The notes: generated by a model from the letters alone, not told the origin. DNA of 64,000 bases from Terracoccus luteus (GCF_003635045.1 NZ_RBXT01000001.1:186001-250000); one strand, 5' to 3'. Shown: positions 8,869-20,125, counted from the first letter of the stretch. Translations and numbers: made by a program.

Positions 8869-8958
8869 GAGCGTGGTCCCTCTCGATGGGGGGTGAGGTC
8901 TGTGGGTGGAGCGTCGGACTCCCTCGAGCGACGCTGCTGGAAAGTTCATCCATCGGCG

Positions 8959-9012
8959 AAGATAGGTGCGCCGGGTGACCAGTTCGCCCTGTCCGGTGAA
9001 CCGCAGGTGAAC
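8959..9012 (-). promoter_or_regulatory. PHO box and -10 of pstS
   Basis: Read on the minus strand: GTTCACC (9012-9006), TGCG, GTTCACC (9001-8995), then two looser units at the same 11-base step ending in GTCACCC (8979-8973), then TATCTT (8964-8959) as -10. Two perfect GTTCACC units 11 bases apart match the PhoP box known from Streptomyces. RegX3, encoded at 32136, is the obvious binder. Confidence 0.85.
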
Positions 9013-9113
9013 GGGTCGTGGCGAGTTGGGGGCCGGGCTTGTCTCGGCTGGCGGGGGCGTGCGCCCCGGCGCAGGATCGTCCTTTTCGACCCGTCGTCGC
9101 GGGTCGGCCGGCG

Positions 9114-10064
9114 TCAGTTGTAGACGCGCTCCACGCCGACGACGCGGGCCTCAGGGCCGCGACCGGTGAGGTGGCAGACGAGGGTCTCGCCCTTGCGCAG
9201 CTTCGAGTCGGCCGCGGTGTGCAGCTCCTCGGTGAGGTAGCCGCCTCGCTCGTGCCCCTCCGCCACCCGCCCGATGAGCAGGTCGACGAGGGTGGGCAGC
9301 ACGGGGCCGTGGCTGCAGATGGCGGACGGGTCGGCGTGCTCGAGCAGGCGCTCCAGCTCGTGGGCGGCGCCGGCGCGATCGTGCTCGAAGCCCTCCTCGG
9401 ACAGGCTGTCGCGGCGGCGCAGCTTGAGCCCGGCAGCGCGGGTGTAGGGCTCGACGGTCGAGACGCACCGGGCCGACGACGACGTCGTCACGCGCTGCAC
9501 GCCGTAGGCCTCGAGCACCGGCGCGATGGCGCGGGCCTGCTCGCGGCCCACCGCGTCGAGCGGGCGCTCACGGTCGTCGGAGCCGGTGAAGCGCGAGCGC
9601 GGCTGGGCCTTCGCGTGGCGCACGACGACGAGCGGCCACGTGCGCAGCACGCCGTCGCGCTCGGCCCGCACCAGTGCGAGCAGCTGGCGCCGGTCGCGGG
9701 CGTAGTCGAGGCGGTCGTGGGCGCTCTTGACGTCGAGCCAGGCGACCTCGTCGATCTCGTGCTCGAGGATGCCGGAGCCGCCCGTCACGCGGGCCGCCCA
9801 GTAGTGCACGCGCTTGGTCACCGGCCGCCCGACGGCGTCGAGCAGCGGGTACTCGGCGGTCGGGAGCGGCAGGCCGACGCGCACCGTGAGGCCGGTCTCC
9901 TCGAGCGTCTCGCGGGCCGCGGCGACGCACGGCTGCTCGCCCGGGTCGAGCTTGCCCTTGGCCCAGCTCCAGTCGTCGTACTTCGGGCGGTGCACGAGCG
10001 CGACCTGCAGCTGCCCGTCACGGCGGCGCCACGGCAGGGTCCCGGCGGCAGGGATGACGGACAC
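9114..10064 (-). CDS. NUDIX hydrolase fused to a histidine phosphatase domain (MutT1-like)
   Basis: 316 residues with two domains. Residues 1-130: NUDIX fold with Nudix box GKLDPGEQPCVAAARETLEETG. Residues about 145-316: histidine phosphatase with VVRHAKAQ (catalytic RH) and a second histidine in ICSHGPVLP. This architecture matches mycobacterial MutT1, which degrades 8-oxo-dGTP/8-oxo-GTP and diadenosine polyphosphates, and which also sits next to ppk. I chose the GTG at 10064 because CAGACT lies 7 bases upstream (relaxed leaderless pattern) and the Nudix fold begins at once; an ATG at 10133 inside a GGATGCCGG motif would add 23 low-complexity residues. Confidence 0.88.
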   Translation of the reverse strand: MSVIPAAGTLPWRRRDGQLQVALVHRPKYDDWSWAKGKLDPGEQPCVAAARETLEETGLTVRVGLPLPTAEYPLLDAVGRPVTKRVHYWAARVTGGSGILEHEIDEVAWLDVKSAHDRLDYARDRRQLLALVRAERDGVLRTWPLVVVRHAKAQPRSRFTGSDDRERPLDAVGREQARAIAPVLEAYGVQRVTTSSSARCVSTVEPYTRAAGLKLRRRDSLSEEGFEHDRAGAAHELERLLEHADPSAICSHGPVLPTLVDLLIGRVAEGHERGGYLTEELHTAADSKLRKGETLVCHLTGRGPEARVVGVERVYN

Positions 10065-10143
10065 GGGCGTCAGTCTGCCCGACCCCGCGCCCGGGGTCGC
10101 GTCGACGCACGGACCCGGCCCCCCGGCATCCACCCTCGACAGG

Positions 10144-12501
<2,358 letters not shown>

Positions 12502-12508
12502 GCGCCTT

Positions 12509-12541
12509 ATCGTGGCACCTGCAGGCAACGACAGGGTGAAC
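12509..12541 (-). promoter_or_regulatory. Possible Pho-controlled promoter of ppk
   Basis: On the minus strand a perfect GTTCACC unit (12541-12535) is followed at 11-base steps by weaker units, and CACGAT (12514-12509) lies 7 bases before the ppk ATG. Only one unit matches well. Confidence 0.45.
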
Positions 12542-12641
12542 GAGTCTCGGCCGTCGGTCGATTCGCGCCGAGCACCCGTCGCGAGCGAGCCGGATGCCGG
12601 GCAGCCGCCTCTGCGTGGGAGCTCCCTCGGGCGAGGGACCC

Positions 12642-13622
12642 TCAGGCGTCGCGGCGGGCGAACTGCCGGTGCACCTCGCGGTCGACGAAGCCCAGCCGGG
12701 TGTAGGTGCGGACGGCCGCGACGTTGTCCTCGTCGACGTAGAGCTCGACCTCGCGCAGGCCGCGGCCGGCGAGGTGGTCCAGCCCGAGCACGGTGACGAC
12801 CCGGCCGAGTCCGTGTCCCTGCTCGCCCGGGTGCACCCCGACGACGTAGACCTCGCCCACGTCGCCCTCCGGCGGGTCGACCTTCGTCCAGTGGAAGGCG
12901 GCGATGCGGTCGGGATCGCCTCCGGGGGTGACGAGGAGGAACCCGGCGGCGTCGAACCACGGCTGGGCCATCCGCTCCTCGAGGTCGGCGCGGGTCAGGC
13001 CGCCCTGCTCGGGGTGGTGGGCGAAGGCGGCGGCGTTGACGGCCACCCAGCGGTCCTCGTCGCGACCGGGCTCGAAGGTGCGCACCGCGAACCCCTCCGG
13101 CACGTCGGGTGCACCCCACGACGGGCCGTCGACGAGCGAGCGGGCCATGACGTGCAGCGAGCGCACCGGCTCGAGGCCGCGGGCGGAGGCGAAGGCGCTC
13201 GCGACGTCCCCCGCGGCGCCGGCCGCGTGGCTCCACAGCCGCACCTCGGGGGGCAGGGCCTGCAGCAGGGCCGTGCCCACGCCCCGACGCCGCGCGCCCG
13301 GGTCGACGACGAGCTCGGCCGCGGGCGGCTCCGGGCCGTCCGCGGTCACGGCGCCGGGCTGCACCTGGGCGTAGCCGACGAGCGCGTCGCCCCGCCGCGC
13401 GAGCACGTGCACGACCCCGGTCGGGTCGCCCTCGGCCGGCTCGCGCACGGCGAGCCGGAACTGCTCCGACAGCGGGGCGGAGCCGTCGACCTCGGATGCC
13501 GTCGTGGTCAGCCGGGTGACCGCCTGCACGTCCGCGGCGGTGAGGGCACCCGTGGCCCTGACCTCGGCAGCCGGCCCACCGGCATCCGTCGAGGGGGCAG
13601 GGACGGCGGTCTCGTCGGGCAC
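12642..13622 (-). CDS. mshD: Mycothiol synthase (GNAT acetyltransferase)
   Basis: 326 residues with two GNAT domains, as in MshD. The N-terminal half has [21 protein letters not shown]; the C-terminal half has [20 protein letters not shown], the acetyl-CoA pyrophosphate-binding loop, and ends with [20 protein letters not shown]. It acetylates Cys-GlcN-Ins to complete mycothiol in the cytosol. mshA at 26358 and mycothiol-dependent mscR at 36584 belong to the same system. The GTG at 13622 directly follows GGAG, so a short leader or leaderless start is possible. Confidence 0.95.
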   Translation of the reverse strand: MPDETAVPAPSTDAGGPAAEVRATGALTAADVQAVTRLTTTASEVDGSAPLSEQFRLAVREPAEGDPTGVVHVLARRGDALVGYAQVQPGAVTADGPEPPAAELVVDPGARRRGVGTALLQALPPEVRLWSHAAGAAGDVASAFASARGLEPVRSLHVMARSLVDGPSWGAPDVPEGFAVRTFEPGRDEDRWVAVNAAAFAHHPEQGGLTRADLEERMAQPWFDAAGFLLVTPGGDPDRIAAFHWTKVDPPEGDVGEVYVVGVHPGEQGHGLGRVVTVLGLDHLAGRGLREVELYVDEDNVAAVRTYTRLGFVDREVHRQFARRDA

Positions 13623-13739
13623 CTCCAGATTTCACCACACCGTCGCCGCACGCCACCCCATCCGTCGGTGGTGACGGCTAGCCTGCGGGCAGGCGCTCGG
13701 GGGCGCCACCACGCAACCATGTGACTAGGGGAGACCACC

Positions 13740-15608
13740 ATGTCCCGTAAGACCCGCCGGTTCGCCGGCGCCGCCGTGGCAGGGGCGTGCGGCCTGGCGC
13801 TCGCGGCCCCGGCCCTGGCCGCTCCGGCGCCCGCCGCGAGCCCGTCGGCCGCCGCCACCGCTGCCACCGTGGCGTCCTCGGCCACGCCCGCGAAGGCCGC
13901 CACCGCCAAGCCCGGCGCCGCCAAGGCGGCCTCGCCGCGCAACGTCGACGTGCAGATCCTCTCGTTCAACGACCTGCACGGGAACCTCGAGCCCCCGACG
14001 GGCTCGAGCGGGCGCATCCAGGTGGGCCCGACGAGCACCGAGACCGCCGACGCCGGCGGCGTCGAGTACCTCGCCACGCACCTCAAGCAGGCCCGCGCCG
14101 GGCACCGCAACACGGTGACGGTCGCGGCCGGCGACATGGTCGGCGCCTCCCCGCTGCTGTCGGCCGCCTTTCACGACGAGCCGACCGTCGACTCGCTCAA
14201 CAGCCTCGGCCTCGACATCACGGCCGTCGGCAACCACGAGTTCGACGAGGGCTACAAGGAGCTGCAGCGCCTGCAGAAGGGCGGCTGCATCGACGACGGC
14301 GACGGCGCCAACAACCAGAACTCCTGCCCCGACGGCGCGTTCGAGGGGGCCGACTTCCAGTACCTCGCCGCCAACGTCGTCGAGAAGTCCACGGGCAAGA
14401 CGATCCTGCCCTCGTACGCCATCAAGAACTTCGGCAACGGCGTGCGCATCGGCTTCATCGGCATGACCCTCAAGGACACCGCGAACATCGTCACCGCCTC
14501 TGGCGTCGCCGGCCTCGAGTTCAAGGACGAGGTCCAGACGGCCAACAAGCTCGTGCCGGTGCTCAAGGCGAAGGGCGTCAACGCCATCGTCGTGCTCATC
14601 CACCAGGGTGGGACGCCCCCGTCGGGCACGCCGTACTACTACACCTGCCAGGGCGGCGGTCAGCTCGACGCCACCTCGCCGATCATCCCGATCGCCCAGA
14701 AGCTCAGCCCGGCCATCGACATGGTCGTCTCGGGCCACACGCACCAGCCCTACGTGTGCAACATCCCCGACCCGTCGGGACGCGACCGGCTCGTGACCTC
14801 GGCGTCGTCGTTCGGCCGTCTCTACACCGAGACGAACCTCAAGTACGACACCCAGCGCAACGACATCGCCCGCACCTCGGTGCAGGGCTCGAACATGGTC
14901 GTCACCCGGGTCGTGCCCAAGGACGCCGCGCAGACCGAGCTCATCAACCGCTTCAAGGCGCTCGTCACCCCGATCGCGTCGCGCGTGCTCGGGCAGATCA
15001 CGACCGACATCGTCCGCGCCCAGAACGCCGCCGGTGAGTCGCCCCTCGGTGACATGATCGCCGACGCGCAGCTCGCCGACGACTCGACGGTGAAGGACGG
15101 CAAGGTGCCGGTCGTCGCCTTCATGAACCCCGGTGGCGTGCGTGCCGACCTCGTCTACAACTCGCAGAAGTACCCCGGCGAGAACCCCGGCGACGTGACC
15201 TTCGAGGAGGCGTTCACGGTGCAGCCGTTCAACAACTACCTCGTGTCGATGGACCTCACCGGCCAGGAGATCTACGACGTGCTCAACCAGCAGGTCACCG
15301 GCGCCAACGCGGCGTCGAACAAGATCCTCGCGGTGAGCGACGGCTTCACGTACAGCTGGACCAAGACCGGCACCCCGGGTGTCGTCGACGGCTCGGTGGC
15401 CATCGACGGCGTCCCGGTCGACAAGACCGCGACGTACCGCATCTCGACGAACAACTTCCTCTCCGACGGCGGTGACGGCTTCGCCGCCTTCCAGGGGGGC
15501 GACGACAAGTTCTTCGGCGGTCTCGACATCGACGCGTTCGCCGACTACCTCGAGGCGAACTCGCCCTACTCGCCGCAGCCGCTCGACCGGATCACCCTCG
15601 TCCCCTGA
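13740..15608 (+). CDS. Secreted 5'-nucleotidase / metallophosphatase (UshA-like)
   Basis: 622 residues. A signal peptide (basic start, hydrophobic AAVAGACGLALAAPALA, likely cleavage after APA near residue 29) is followed by an Ala/Pro linker. The metallophosphatase domain has the metal ligands ILSFNDLHGNLEP (about residues 80-92), NHEFDEGY and SGHTHQPY; the C-terminal nucleotidase domain has MNPGGVRADL and VQPFNNYLVSMDLTG. It hydrolyses nucleotides outside the cell and supplies phosphate, in keeping with the pst/ppk neighbourhood. No sortase motif or C-terminal anchor is seen, so the enzyme is probably secreted. A 24-base terminator follows. Confidence 0.93.
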   Translation: MSRKTRRFAGAAVAGACGLALAAPALAAPAPAASPSAAATAATVASSATPAKAATAKPGAAKAASPRNVDVQILSFNDLHGNLEPPTGSSGRIQVGPTSTETADAGGVEYLATHLKQARAGHRNTVTVAAGDMVGASPLLSAAFHDEPTVDSLNSLGLDITAVGNHEFDEGYKELQRLQKGGCIDDGDGANNQNSCPDGAFEGADFQYLAANVVEKSTGKTILPSYAIKNFGNGVRIGFIGMTLKDTANIVTASGVAGLEFKDEVQTANKLVPVLKAKGVNAIVVLIHQGGTPPSGTPYYYTCQGGGQLDATSPIIPIAQKLSPAIDMVVSGHTHQPYVCNIPDPSGRDRLVTSASSFGRLYTETNLKYDTQRNDIARTSVQGSNMVVTRVVPKDAAQTELINRFKALVTPIASRVLGQITTDIVRAQNAAGESPLGDMIADAQLADDSTVKDGKVPVVAFMNPGGVRADLVYNSQKYPGENPGDVTFEEAFTVQPFNNYLVSMDLTGQEIYDVLNQQVTGANAASNKILAVSDGFTYSWTKTGTPGVVDGSVAIDGVPVDKTATYRISTNNFLSDGGDGFAAFQGGDDKFFGGLDIDAFADYLEANSPYSPQPLDRITLVP

Positions 15609-15648
15609 CGCTGGGCGGTCACCGGCCGCAGCATCACCCGCACCACCT

Positions 15649-15698
15649 CACGACGACGGATGCCGTCGGGCCTCGGCCCGACGGCATCCGTCGTCGTG
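15649..15698 (+). terminator. Perfect 24-base terminator hairpin
   Basis: 15649-15672 pairs with 15675-15698 without mismatch, loop TC, 40 bases after the nucleotidase stop. The stem contains an inverted GGATGCCG pair. Confidence 0.85.
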
Positions 15699-15823
15699 CG
15701 CCCGCTTCCTCTCGTGCGCAGCGGCCCCGCCTCCGGCGGTGGAGGTGACCCGCGACCGCGGGTGGTCGCCCCGGACCTCCACCCACAGCGGCTCCCAGGA
15801 CAGGTCACCCCCGCCGACGCTCG

Positions 15824-15880
15824 CCCACTGCTCCGTCAGACGGAGCAGTGGGTCCCACTGCTCCGCGGGGCGGAGCAGTG
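15824..15880. repeat. Two tandem hairpins sharing the CACTGCTCCG arm
   Basis: Hairpin one: 15824-15837 pairs with 15839-15852 (14 bases). Hairpin two: 15856-15866 pairs with 15870-15880 (11 bases). Both use the arm CACTGCTCCG/CGGAGCAGTG. They lie 15 bases before the 3' end of the minus-strand gene and could terminate it. Confidence 0.8.
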
Positions 15881-15894
15881 ACGGAGGGCGCGGG

Positions 15895-16710
15895 TCAGGT
15901 GAGGATCGCGGCGAGGTGCACGATCGCGCCGATCGCGAGCAGCGACCCGGCGCCGGCGCCGACCTGGCCCCGGCGGGTGGGGATGCCGGGCTGGCGGGCG
16001 AGCACCCGCCGGAACGCCCACGACACGGCGCCCACGGACGCCCCGACGAGCACCGCCGTGACGGGCCCGACGGCGTCGAGCAGCATGCCGACGACGAGCC
16101 CGGCGACGGCCGCAGCGGCGAGGGCGACCACCGCGAGCACCGGCCCCGGCAGGTGCGTGCGGACGAGGACGTCGCCGAGCAGGGCGGCGACGACGGCCAC
16201 CATCGCCACGACGACGACGGCCCGACCCCGCTCGCTGGTCCCCGCCACCACCGCCGTCGTCCCGGAGGCGACGAGCACGAGCCCGCCGAAGGCCGAGAGC
16301 AGCGAGAGCACGAGGCCCTCGCGCGGGGGCGGGCGGCGCAGCTGGGTGACGAACGAGAGCACGATGCCGAAGGCGACAGCGGCGCCGATCCAGTAGAGGT
16401 CGTCGCGCAGCGCCCCGAGCACGACGGCGACCGAGGCGAGCGCGAGCACGACGGTCGTCGTCGCAGGGCTGGCGGCGCCGCTCACGGTCGGCCACGTCGG
16501 CGCCAGCAGCAGCGCGAGCACGAGGGTGACGGCCAGCAGCGGGCCGTAGCCGCTGACCGCCTCGGCGACCCGCGCGGCGACCAGCACCGCGGCGGCGCCG
16601 ACGAGGGTGGTGGCGACGGCGTACGGACGCAGGCGGTCGGCCTCGACGGTGAGGTCCGTCGACGCCCCTGGGGATGCCGAGGAAGCGGAGGCTGCGGAGG
16701 GGGTGGACAT
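15895..16710 (-). CDS. Multi-pass membrane protein of unknown function beside MoaD-like gene
   Basis: 271 residues with about eight hydrophobic segments after a Ser/Ala-rich start. I do not recognise a named family; it lacks obvious transporter signatures. It starts 6 bases after the MoaD-like gene on the same strand, so the two form an operon. A similar membrane gene next to a small MoaD/ThiS gene and glnR exists in Streptomyces as far as I recall, so the association may be conserved, but the role is unknown. Confidence 0.75.
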   Translation of the reverse strand: MSTPSAASASSASPGASTDLTVEADRLRPYAVATTLVGAAAVLVAARVAEAVSGYGPLLAVTLVLALLLAPTWPTVSGAASPATTTVVLALASVAVVLGALRDDLYWIGAAVAFGIVLSFVTQLRRPPPREGLVLSLLSAFGGLVLVASGTTAVVAGTSERGRAVVVVAMVAVVAALLGDVLVRTHLPGPVLAVVALAAAAVAGLVVGMLLDAVGPVTAVLVGASVGAVSWAFRRVLARQPGIPTRRGQVGAGAGSLLAIGAIVHLAAILT

Positions 16711-16716
16711 CGCGGC

Positions 16717-16980
16717 TCAGCCCCCGGCGAAGGGCGGCAGCACCTCGAGCACCGCACCCTCGCGCAGCGGCGTCGGGCGGGGGGCGGCGCGTCCGTCGAC
16801 GAGGAACGTGGCCACGCCCGCCACCCGGGCGAGGGCCGGGTGCGCGTCGACGGCACGGTCCACGACGTCGGCGACGGTGGCGCCCTCGAGCCGCTCGTCG
16901 GTGACGCCGGCGGCCTCGCGGGCGGCGGCCCAGTAGCGGACGGTCACTGACGGGAGCGCCGGGGCAGGCGTGTCGCTCAT
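16717..16980 (-). CDS. MoaD/ThiS-family sulfur-carrier-like protein
   Basis: 87 residues with a ubiquitin-like pattern ([14 protein letters not shown] at the first strand, [16 protein letters not shown] at the end). The terminal Gly-Gly is the group activated by adenylation and thiocarboxylation in MoaD and ThiS. The start ATG at 16980 follows GAGGAGG by 10 bases. No MoeB/ThiF-type activating enzyme is encoded nearby, so its sulfur acceptor is unknown; molybdopterin synthesis is possible but the partner MoaE is not in the window. Confidence 0.85.
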   Translation of the reverse strand: MSDTPAPALPSVTVRYWAAAREAAGVTDERLEGATVADVVDRAVDAHPALARVAGVATFLVDGRAAPRPTPLREGAVLEVLPPFAGG

Positions 16981-17159
16981 CGGCCCGGGCCCTCCTCGTC
17001 TCGGTCGTGCGGTCCAGCGGTCGTGCGGCGTTCGTCGTGCGTCCGGCAGCAGCGCGGCCCCCGGCTGGCCCCGTTCTCGGTCGCGCGGCGGCGTCACAGC
17101 GTCTCACGGATGGCGGCGGTCACGGACCCGGCTGTCCAGTCTCCCCTATCCTGCATGAG

Positions 17160-17885
17160 ATGGCCCGACTGCTGCTGCTCACCAACGCGCTCGCCCCGAG
17201 CGCCGAGGTGCTGCCTGCCCTGGGCCTGCTGTCACACACGGTGCGCATCCTGCCCGCCGAGGCGACCGCCCTCATGGACTCGCCCGACTGCGACGTCGTG
17301 CTCGTCGACGCCCGTCGAGAGCTGGCCAGCGCCCGCTCCCTGTGCCGCGTCTTGCGCACGACGGGCATCGGCACGCCACTGCTCGCCGTGCTCACCGAGG
17401 GTGGCCTCGCCGGACTCACCGCGGAGTGGGGCCTCGACGACGTCATCCTCGAGAGCGCCGGGCCGGCCGAGGTCGATGCCCGGCTGCGCCTCGCGGTCAC
17501 CCGCGGCCAGGACGCCGGCGCCGACCTCGACCTGCCCATCACCTCGGGCGAGCTCGTCATCGACGAGGCCAGCTACTCCGCCCGGTTCCGTGGCAACCCG
17601 CTCGACCTCACCTACAAGGAGTTCGAGCTCATCAAGTACCTCGCCCAGCATCCCGGCCGGGTCTTCACCCGGGCGCAGCTGCTGCAGGAGGTCTGGGGCT
17701 ACGACTACTACGGCGGCACCCGCACGGTCGACGTGCACGTGCGGCGGCTGCGCGCCAAGCTCGGTCCCGAGCACGAGTCGCTCATCGGCACCGTGCGCAA
17801 CGTCGGGTACCGCCTCGTGCCCGACCGCACCACCCCGTCCGCGGGGGCGCCGGTCGACGCCCCGGACCAGGTGCCCACCCGCTGA
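17160..17885 (+). CDS. glnR: Global nitrogen regulator, OmpR-type orphan response regulator
   Basis: 241 residues: receiver-like domain (residues 1-115) and winged-helix DNA-binding domain (about 130-225, with [33 protein letters not shown]). The start [21 protein letters not shown] is diagnostic of actinobacterial GlnR, as is the [19 protein letters not shown] stretch. GlnR activates nitrogen assimilation genes (glnA, amtB and others). Asp50 is present, but GlnR is known to work without phosphorylation and has no partner kinase; none is seen here. TATCCT (17147-17152) lies 7 bases before the ATG, with no ribosome-binding site: leaderless. Confidence 0.93.
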   Translation: MARLLLLTNALAPSAEVLPALGLLSHTVRILPAEATALMDSPDCDVVLVDARRELASARSLCRVLRTTGIGTPLLAVLTEGGLAGLTAEWGLDDVILESAGPAEVDARLRLAVTRGQDAGADLDLPITSGELVIDEASYSARFRGNPLDLTYKEFELIKYLAQHPGRVFTRAQLLQEVWGYDYYGGTRTVDVHVRRLRAKLGPEHESLIGTVRNVGYRLVPDRTTPSAGAPVDAPDQVPTR

Positions 17886-17890
17886 GCGAC

Positions 17891-17940
17891 CCGGCATCCG
17901 GGCGGGTCAGCGGCGCGAGCGGCGGCACGGCGGATGCCGG
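17891..17940. repeat. Inverted CCGGCATCCG / CGGATGCCGG pair after glnR
   Basis: 17891-17900 and 17931-17940 are perfect 10-base inverse complements with 30 bases between them, filling the space between converging glnR and the DsrE gene. It may act as a loose terminator. Confidence 0.6.
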
Positions 17941-17949
17941 TCGGACTCG

Positions 17950-18321
17950 TCAGTAGACGAGCGCCTGGGCCCCGGGGGCGGTGACCTCCTCGACGAACGC
18001 GGCGGCGCCACGGATGACGGCCCCGTCGACGAGGTCGGCCTCGGCGAGCTCGCGACGGGCGGCGCACTGCGTGCACACCGTGAGCCGGCCCCCCTCGACG
18101 ACGGCGTCGCGCAGGTCGACGAGGGGCGACGCGTGGGGGAGGGAGAACGCCTCCGCACGGCCGGGCACGGCCAGCCACGACGCCTCGCCGGTGAGCCACA
18201 GGGACACGGCCACGCCGCTCGCGACCGCGGTCGCCGCGACGGTGAAGGCCTGCGAGAGACGCTCCGGCGCCTCGACGCCGGAGGTCAGCTTGACGACGAG
18301 CGCACGGTCGGGGGTGTCCAT
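17950..18321 (-). CDS. DsrE/DsrF-like family protein
   Basis: 123 residues with the DsrE-type alpha/beta fold pattern: an early VVKLTSGVEAPERLSQAFTVAATAV, a middle LWLTGEASWLAVPGR, and GGRLTVCTQCAARREL with two cysteines (CTQC). DsrE-like proteins handle persulfide sulfur or act as small regulators; the exact role is unknown. The start is leaderless: on the minus strand TAGCCT lies 6 bases before the ATG. It diverges from the nitrobindin-like gene with only 22 bases between the two ATGs. Confidence 0.85.
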   Translation of the reverse strand: MDTPDRALVVKLTSGVEAPERLSQAFTVAATAVASGVAVSLWLTGEASWLAVPGRAEAFSLPHASPLVDLRDAVVEGGRLTVCTQCAARRELAEADLVDGAVIRGAAAFVEEVTAPGAQALVY

Positions 18322-18343
18322 GCCCTCAGGCTACGATCGCGCC
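18322..18343. promoter_or_regulatory. 22-base divergent promoter with overlapping -10 boxes
   Basis: Minus-strand TAGCCT (18333-18328) and plus-strand TACGAT (18332-18337) share two base pairs. Each is exactly 6 bases from the start codon of its gene, so both mRNAs would begin at their own ATG and the two promoters must exclude one another. Confidence 0.7.
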
Positions 18344-18841
18344 ATGTTCACCCTCGACCAGGACATCCCCGAGCCGCTGCGCCCGTTGGCGTGGCTGATC
18401 GGACGCTGGGAGGGGGCCGGGCTCGTCGGCTACCCGGGCGTCGAGGAGGCGCAGTTCGGGCAGGCGGTCGACGTCACGCACGACGGCCGCGACTTCCTGC
18501 AGTGGGAGAGCCGCTCGTGGTACCTCGACCCGGAGACGGGCGAGCGCACGAAGCCGTTCGCGGTCGAGTCGGGCTTCTGGCGACCGCTGCCCGGCGGTGA
18601 GGTCGAGCTGCTGCTCGCGCACCCCACCGGCGTGCTCGAGCTCTACTACGGACCGGTCGAGCCCGCCCGCGTGCAGCTCAAGACCGACGGGGTGCTCCGC
18701 TCGCCGACGGCGGGGGAGTACAACGCGGCGACCCGCATGTACGGGCTCGTCGAGTCGCAGCTGTTCTGGGCGCTCGACGTCGCCGCCGGGGGGCACGAGC
18801 TGCAGAACCACAGCTCGGCCCGCCTCAAGCGCGTCGAGTGA
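18344..18841 (+). CDS. Nitrobindin / FABP-like heme-binding beta-barrel protein
   Basis: 165 residues of the DUF1794/nitrobindin family, a ten-stranded barrel related to fatty-acid-binding proteins. The signature LIGRWEGAGLVGYPGV (residues 18-33, G-x-W-x-G-x-G) and a histidine near the C-terminus (HELQNHSSARLKRVE), the likely heme ligand, are present. Mycobacterial and plant relatives bind ferric heme and isomerise peroxynitrite. It is followed 7 bases later by ygfZ, so these two are co-transcribed. The start is leaderless (TACGAT at 18332-18337). Confidence 0.92.
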   Translation: MFTLDQDIPEPLRPLAWLIGRWEGAGLVGYPGVEEAQFGQAVDVTHDGRDFLQWESRSWYLDPETGERTKPFAVESGFWRPLPGGEVELLLAHPTGVLELYYGPVEPARVQLKTDGVLRSPTAGEYNAATRMYGLVESQLFWALDVAAGGHELQNHSSARLKRVE

Positions 18842-18848
18842 CGCGCCG

Positions 18849-19967
18849 ATGAGCAGCGACCAGCAACCGACGGTCGAGCCTGCCCCCAACGAGGCCGGAC
18901 GGAATGAGGCCGGCGCCGCGGACGTTGCCTCCGACATGAGCGACACCGTGGTGACCTCCCGCAGCCCCCTGCTCGACCGCCCCCGTGCGGTGGCCGGCGA
19001 CGGGCTCGAGGCGTCGGTCGCCGTCCACTACGGCGACCCCGGACGCGAGCAGCGCCTCCTCGAGGAGGGTCTGGCCGTCGTCGACCTCGGCAACCGCGAC
19101 GTCGTCACGGTGACCGGCCAGGACCGTCTCACCTGGCTGCACAGCCTCACCACGCAGCACCTGCTCGGGCTGGCCCCGCGCGAGTCGCGCGAGGCGCTCA
19201 TCCTCACCCCCAAGGGCCACGTCGAGCACTCCCTGCACCTCGTCGACGACGGCACGACGACGTGGATCACGACCGAGCCGGGTGCCGGGCAGGCGCTGGC
19301 CGACTGGCTCGATCGGATGCGCTTCATGCTGCGCGTCGAGGTCTCGCTCGTCACCGACGACTGGGCCGTGCTCGGCGAGCCCCACGCGAGCGAGTCGGTC
19401 GAGGGCGAGCCCCTCGCCTGGCGCGACCCGTGGCCCGACCTCGTCGGCGACACCACGGCGTACGGCCCGACCGAGAACCACCCCGGCACCGACCGCGCCT
19501 GGCGGGAGGTCATCGTGCCCCGGTCCGGTCTCGAGGCGGCGGTCGGCGACCGCCCGCTCGCCGGTCTCTGGGCCGCCGAGGCGCTGCGCGTCGCCGCCTG
19601 GCGCCCGCGGCTGGGCCACGAGAGCGACCACCGCACGATCGTCCACGAGGTCGACTGGCTGCGCACCGCGGTGCACCTGCACAAGGGCTGCTACCGCGGG
19701 CAGGAGACGGTCGCGCGCGTGCACAACCTCGGCCGCCCGCCCCGTCGGCTCGTCTTCCTCCACGTCGACGGGTCGGGTCACGTCCTGCCCGCCGACGGCG
19801 CCCCGGTCTCCGTCGGCGAGAAGGTCGTCGGGCACGTCACGTCGATCGCCCGCCACCACGTCGACGGACCGATCGCGCTCGCGCTCGTCAAGCGCAACAT
19901 CGACCCGACCCTCGAGCTGCTCGTCGACGGGGTCAGCGCGGCGCAGACGGTCATCGTCGCCCCCTGA
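18849..19967 (+). CDS. ygfZ: YgfZ/GcvT-like folate-binding protein (iron-sulfur cluster repair)
   Basis: 372 residues with GcvT-like fold. The YgfZ signature KGCYRGQETVARVH (about residue 278, containing the conserved cysteine of K-G-C-Y-x-G-Q-E) is intact. YgfZ uses folate to help assemble or repair certain Fe-S enzymes such as MiaB. The first 30 residues are a low-complexity acidic stretch; a second ATG at 18936 would remove them. It lies 7 bases after the nitrobindin-like gene, linking heme/NO and Fe-S protection. Confidence 0.92.
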   Translation: MSSDQQPTVEPAPNEAGRNEAGAADVASDMSDTVVTSRSPLLDRPRAVAGDGLEASVAVHYGDPGREQRLLEEGLAVVDLGNRDVVTVTGQDRLTWLHSLTTQHLLGLAPRESREALILTPKGHVEHSLHLVDDGTTTWITTEPGAGQALADWLDRMRFMLRVEVSLVTDDWAVLGEPHASESVEGEPLAWRDPWPDLVGDTTAYGPTENHPGTDRAWREVIVPRSGLEAAVGDRPLAGLWAAEALRVAAWRPRLGHESDHRTIVHEVDWLRTAVHLHKGCYRGQETVARVHNLGRPPRRLVFLHVDGSGHVLPADGAPVSVGEKVVGHVTSIARHHVDGPIALALVKRNIDPTLELLVDGVSAAQTVIVAP

Positions 19968-20000
19968 CCGACCACCCGGCATCCTCACCCGGCGAACATC

Positions 20001-20125
20001 CCGTCGAGAGGGCGCTCGGCCACCGTCGAGTGGTCACCCCTGCCCACTCGACGGTGACCACGCGTCCTCTCGATGGTGCCTTGGCGTCCTCTCGACGGGG
20101 TCCATGCGCCCTCTCGACGGGTGAC
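20001..20125. repeat. 22-base repeat array (3 full + partial copies) folded by inverted flanks
   Basis: Units start at 20047, 20069, 20091 and 20113 (partial). Upstream inverted copies make long stems: 20001-20014 is the exact inverse of 20107-20120, and 20022-20033 of 20044-20055. It lies between ygfZ and the XRE gene. Confidence 0.85.

Noticed and set aside
13630-13658. PHO box before the 5'-nucleotidase gene
   Set aside because: TTTCACC and two following units at 11-base steps are too degenerate to call.
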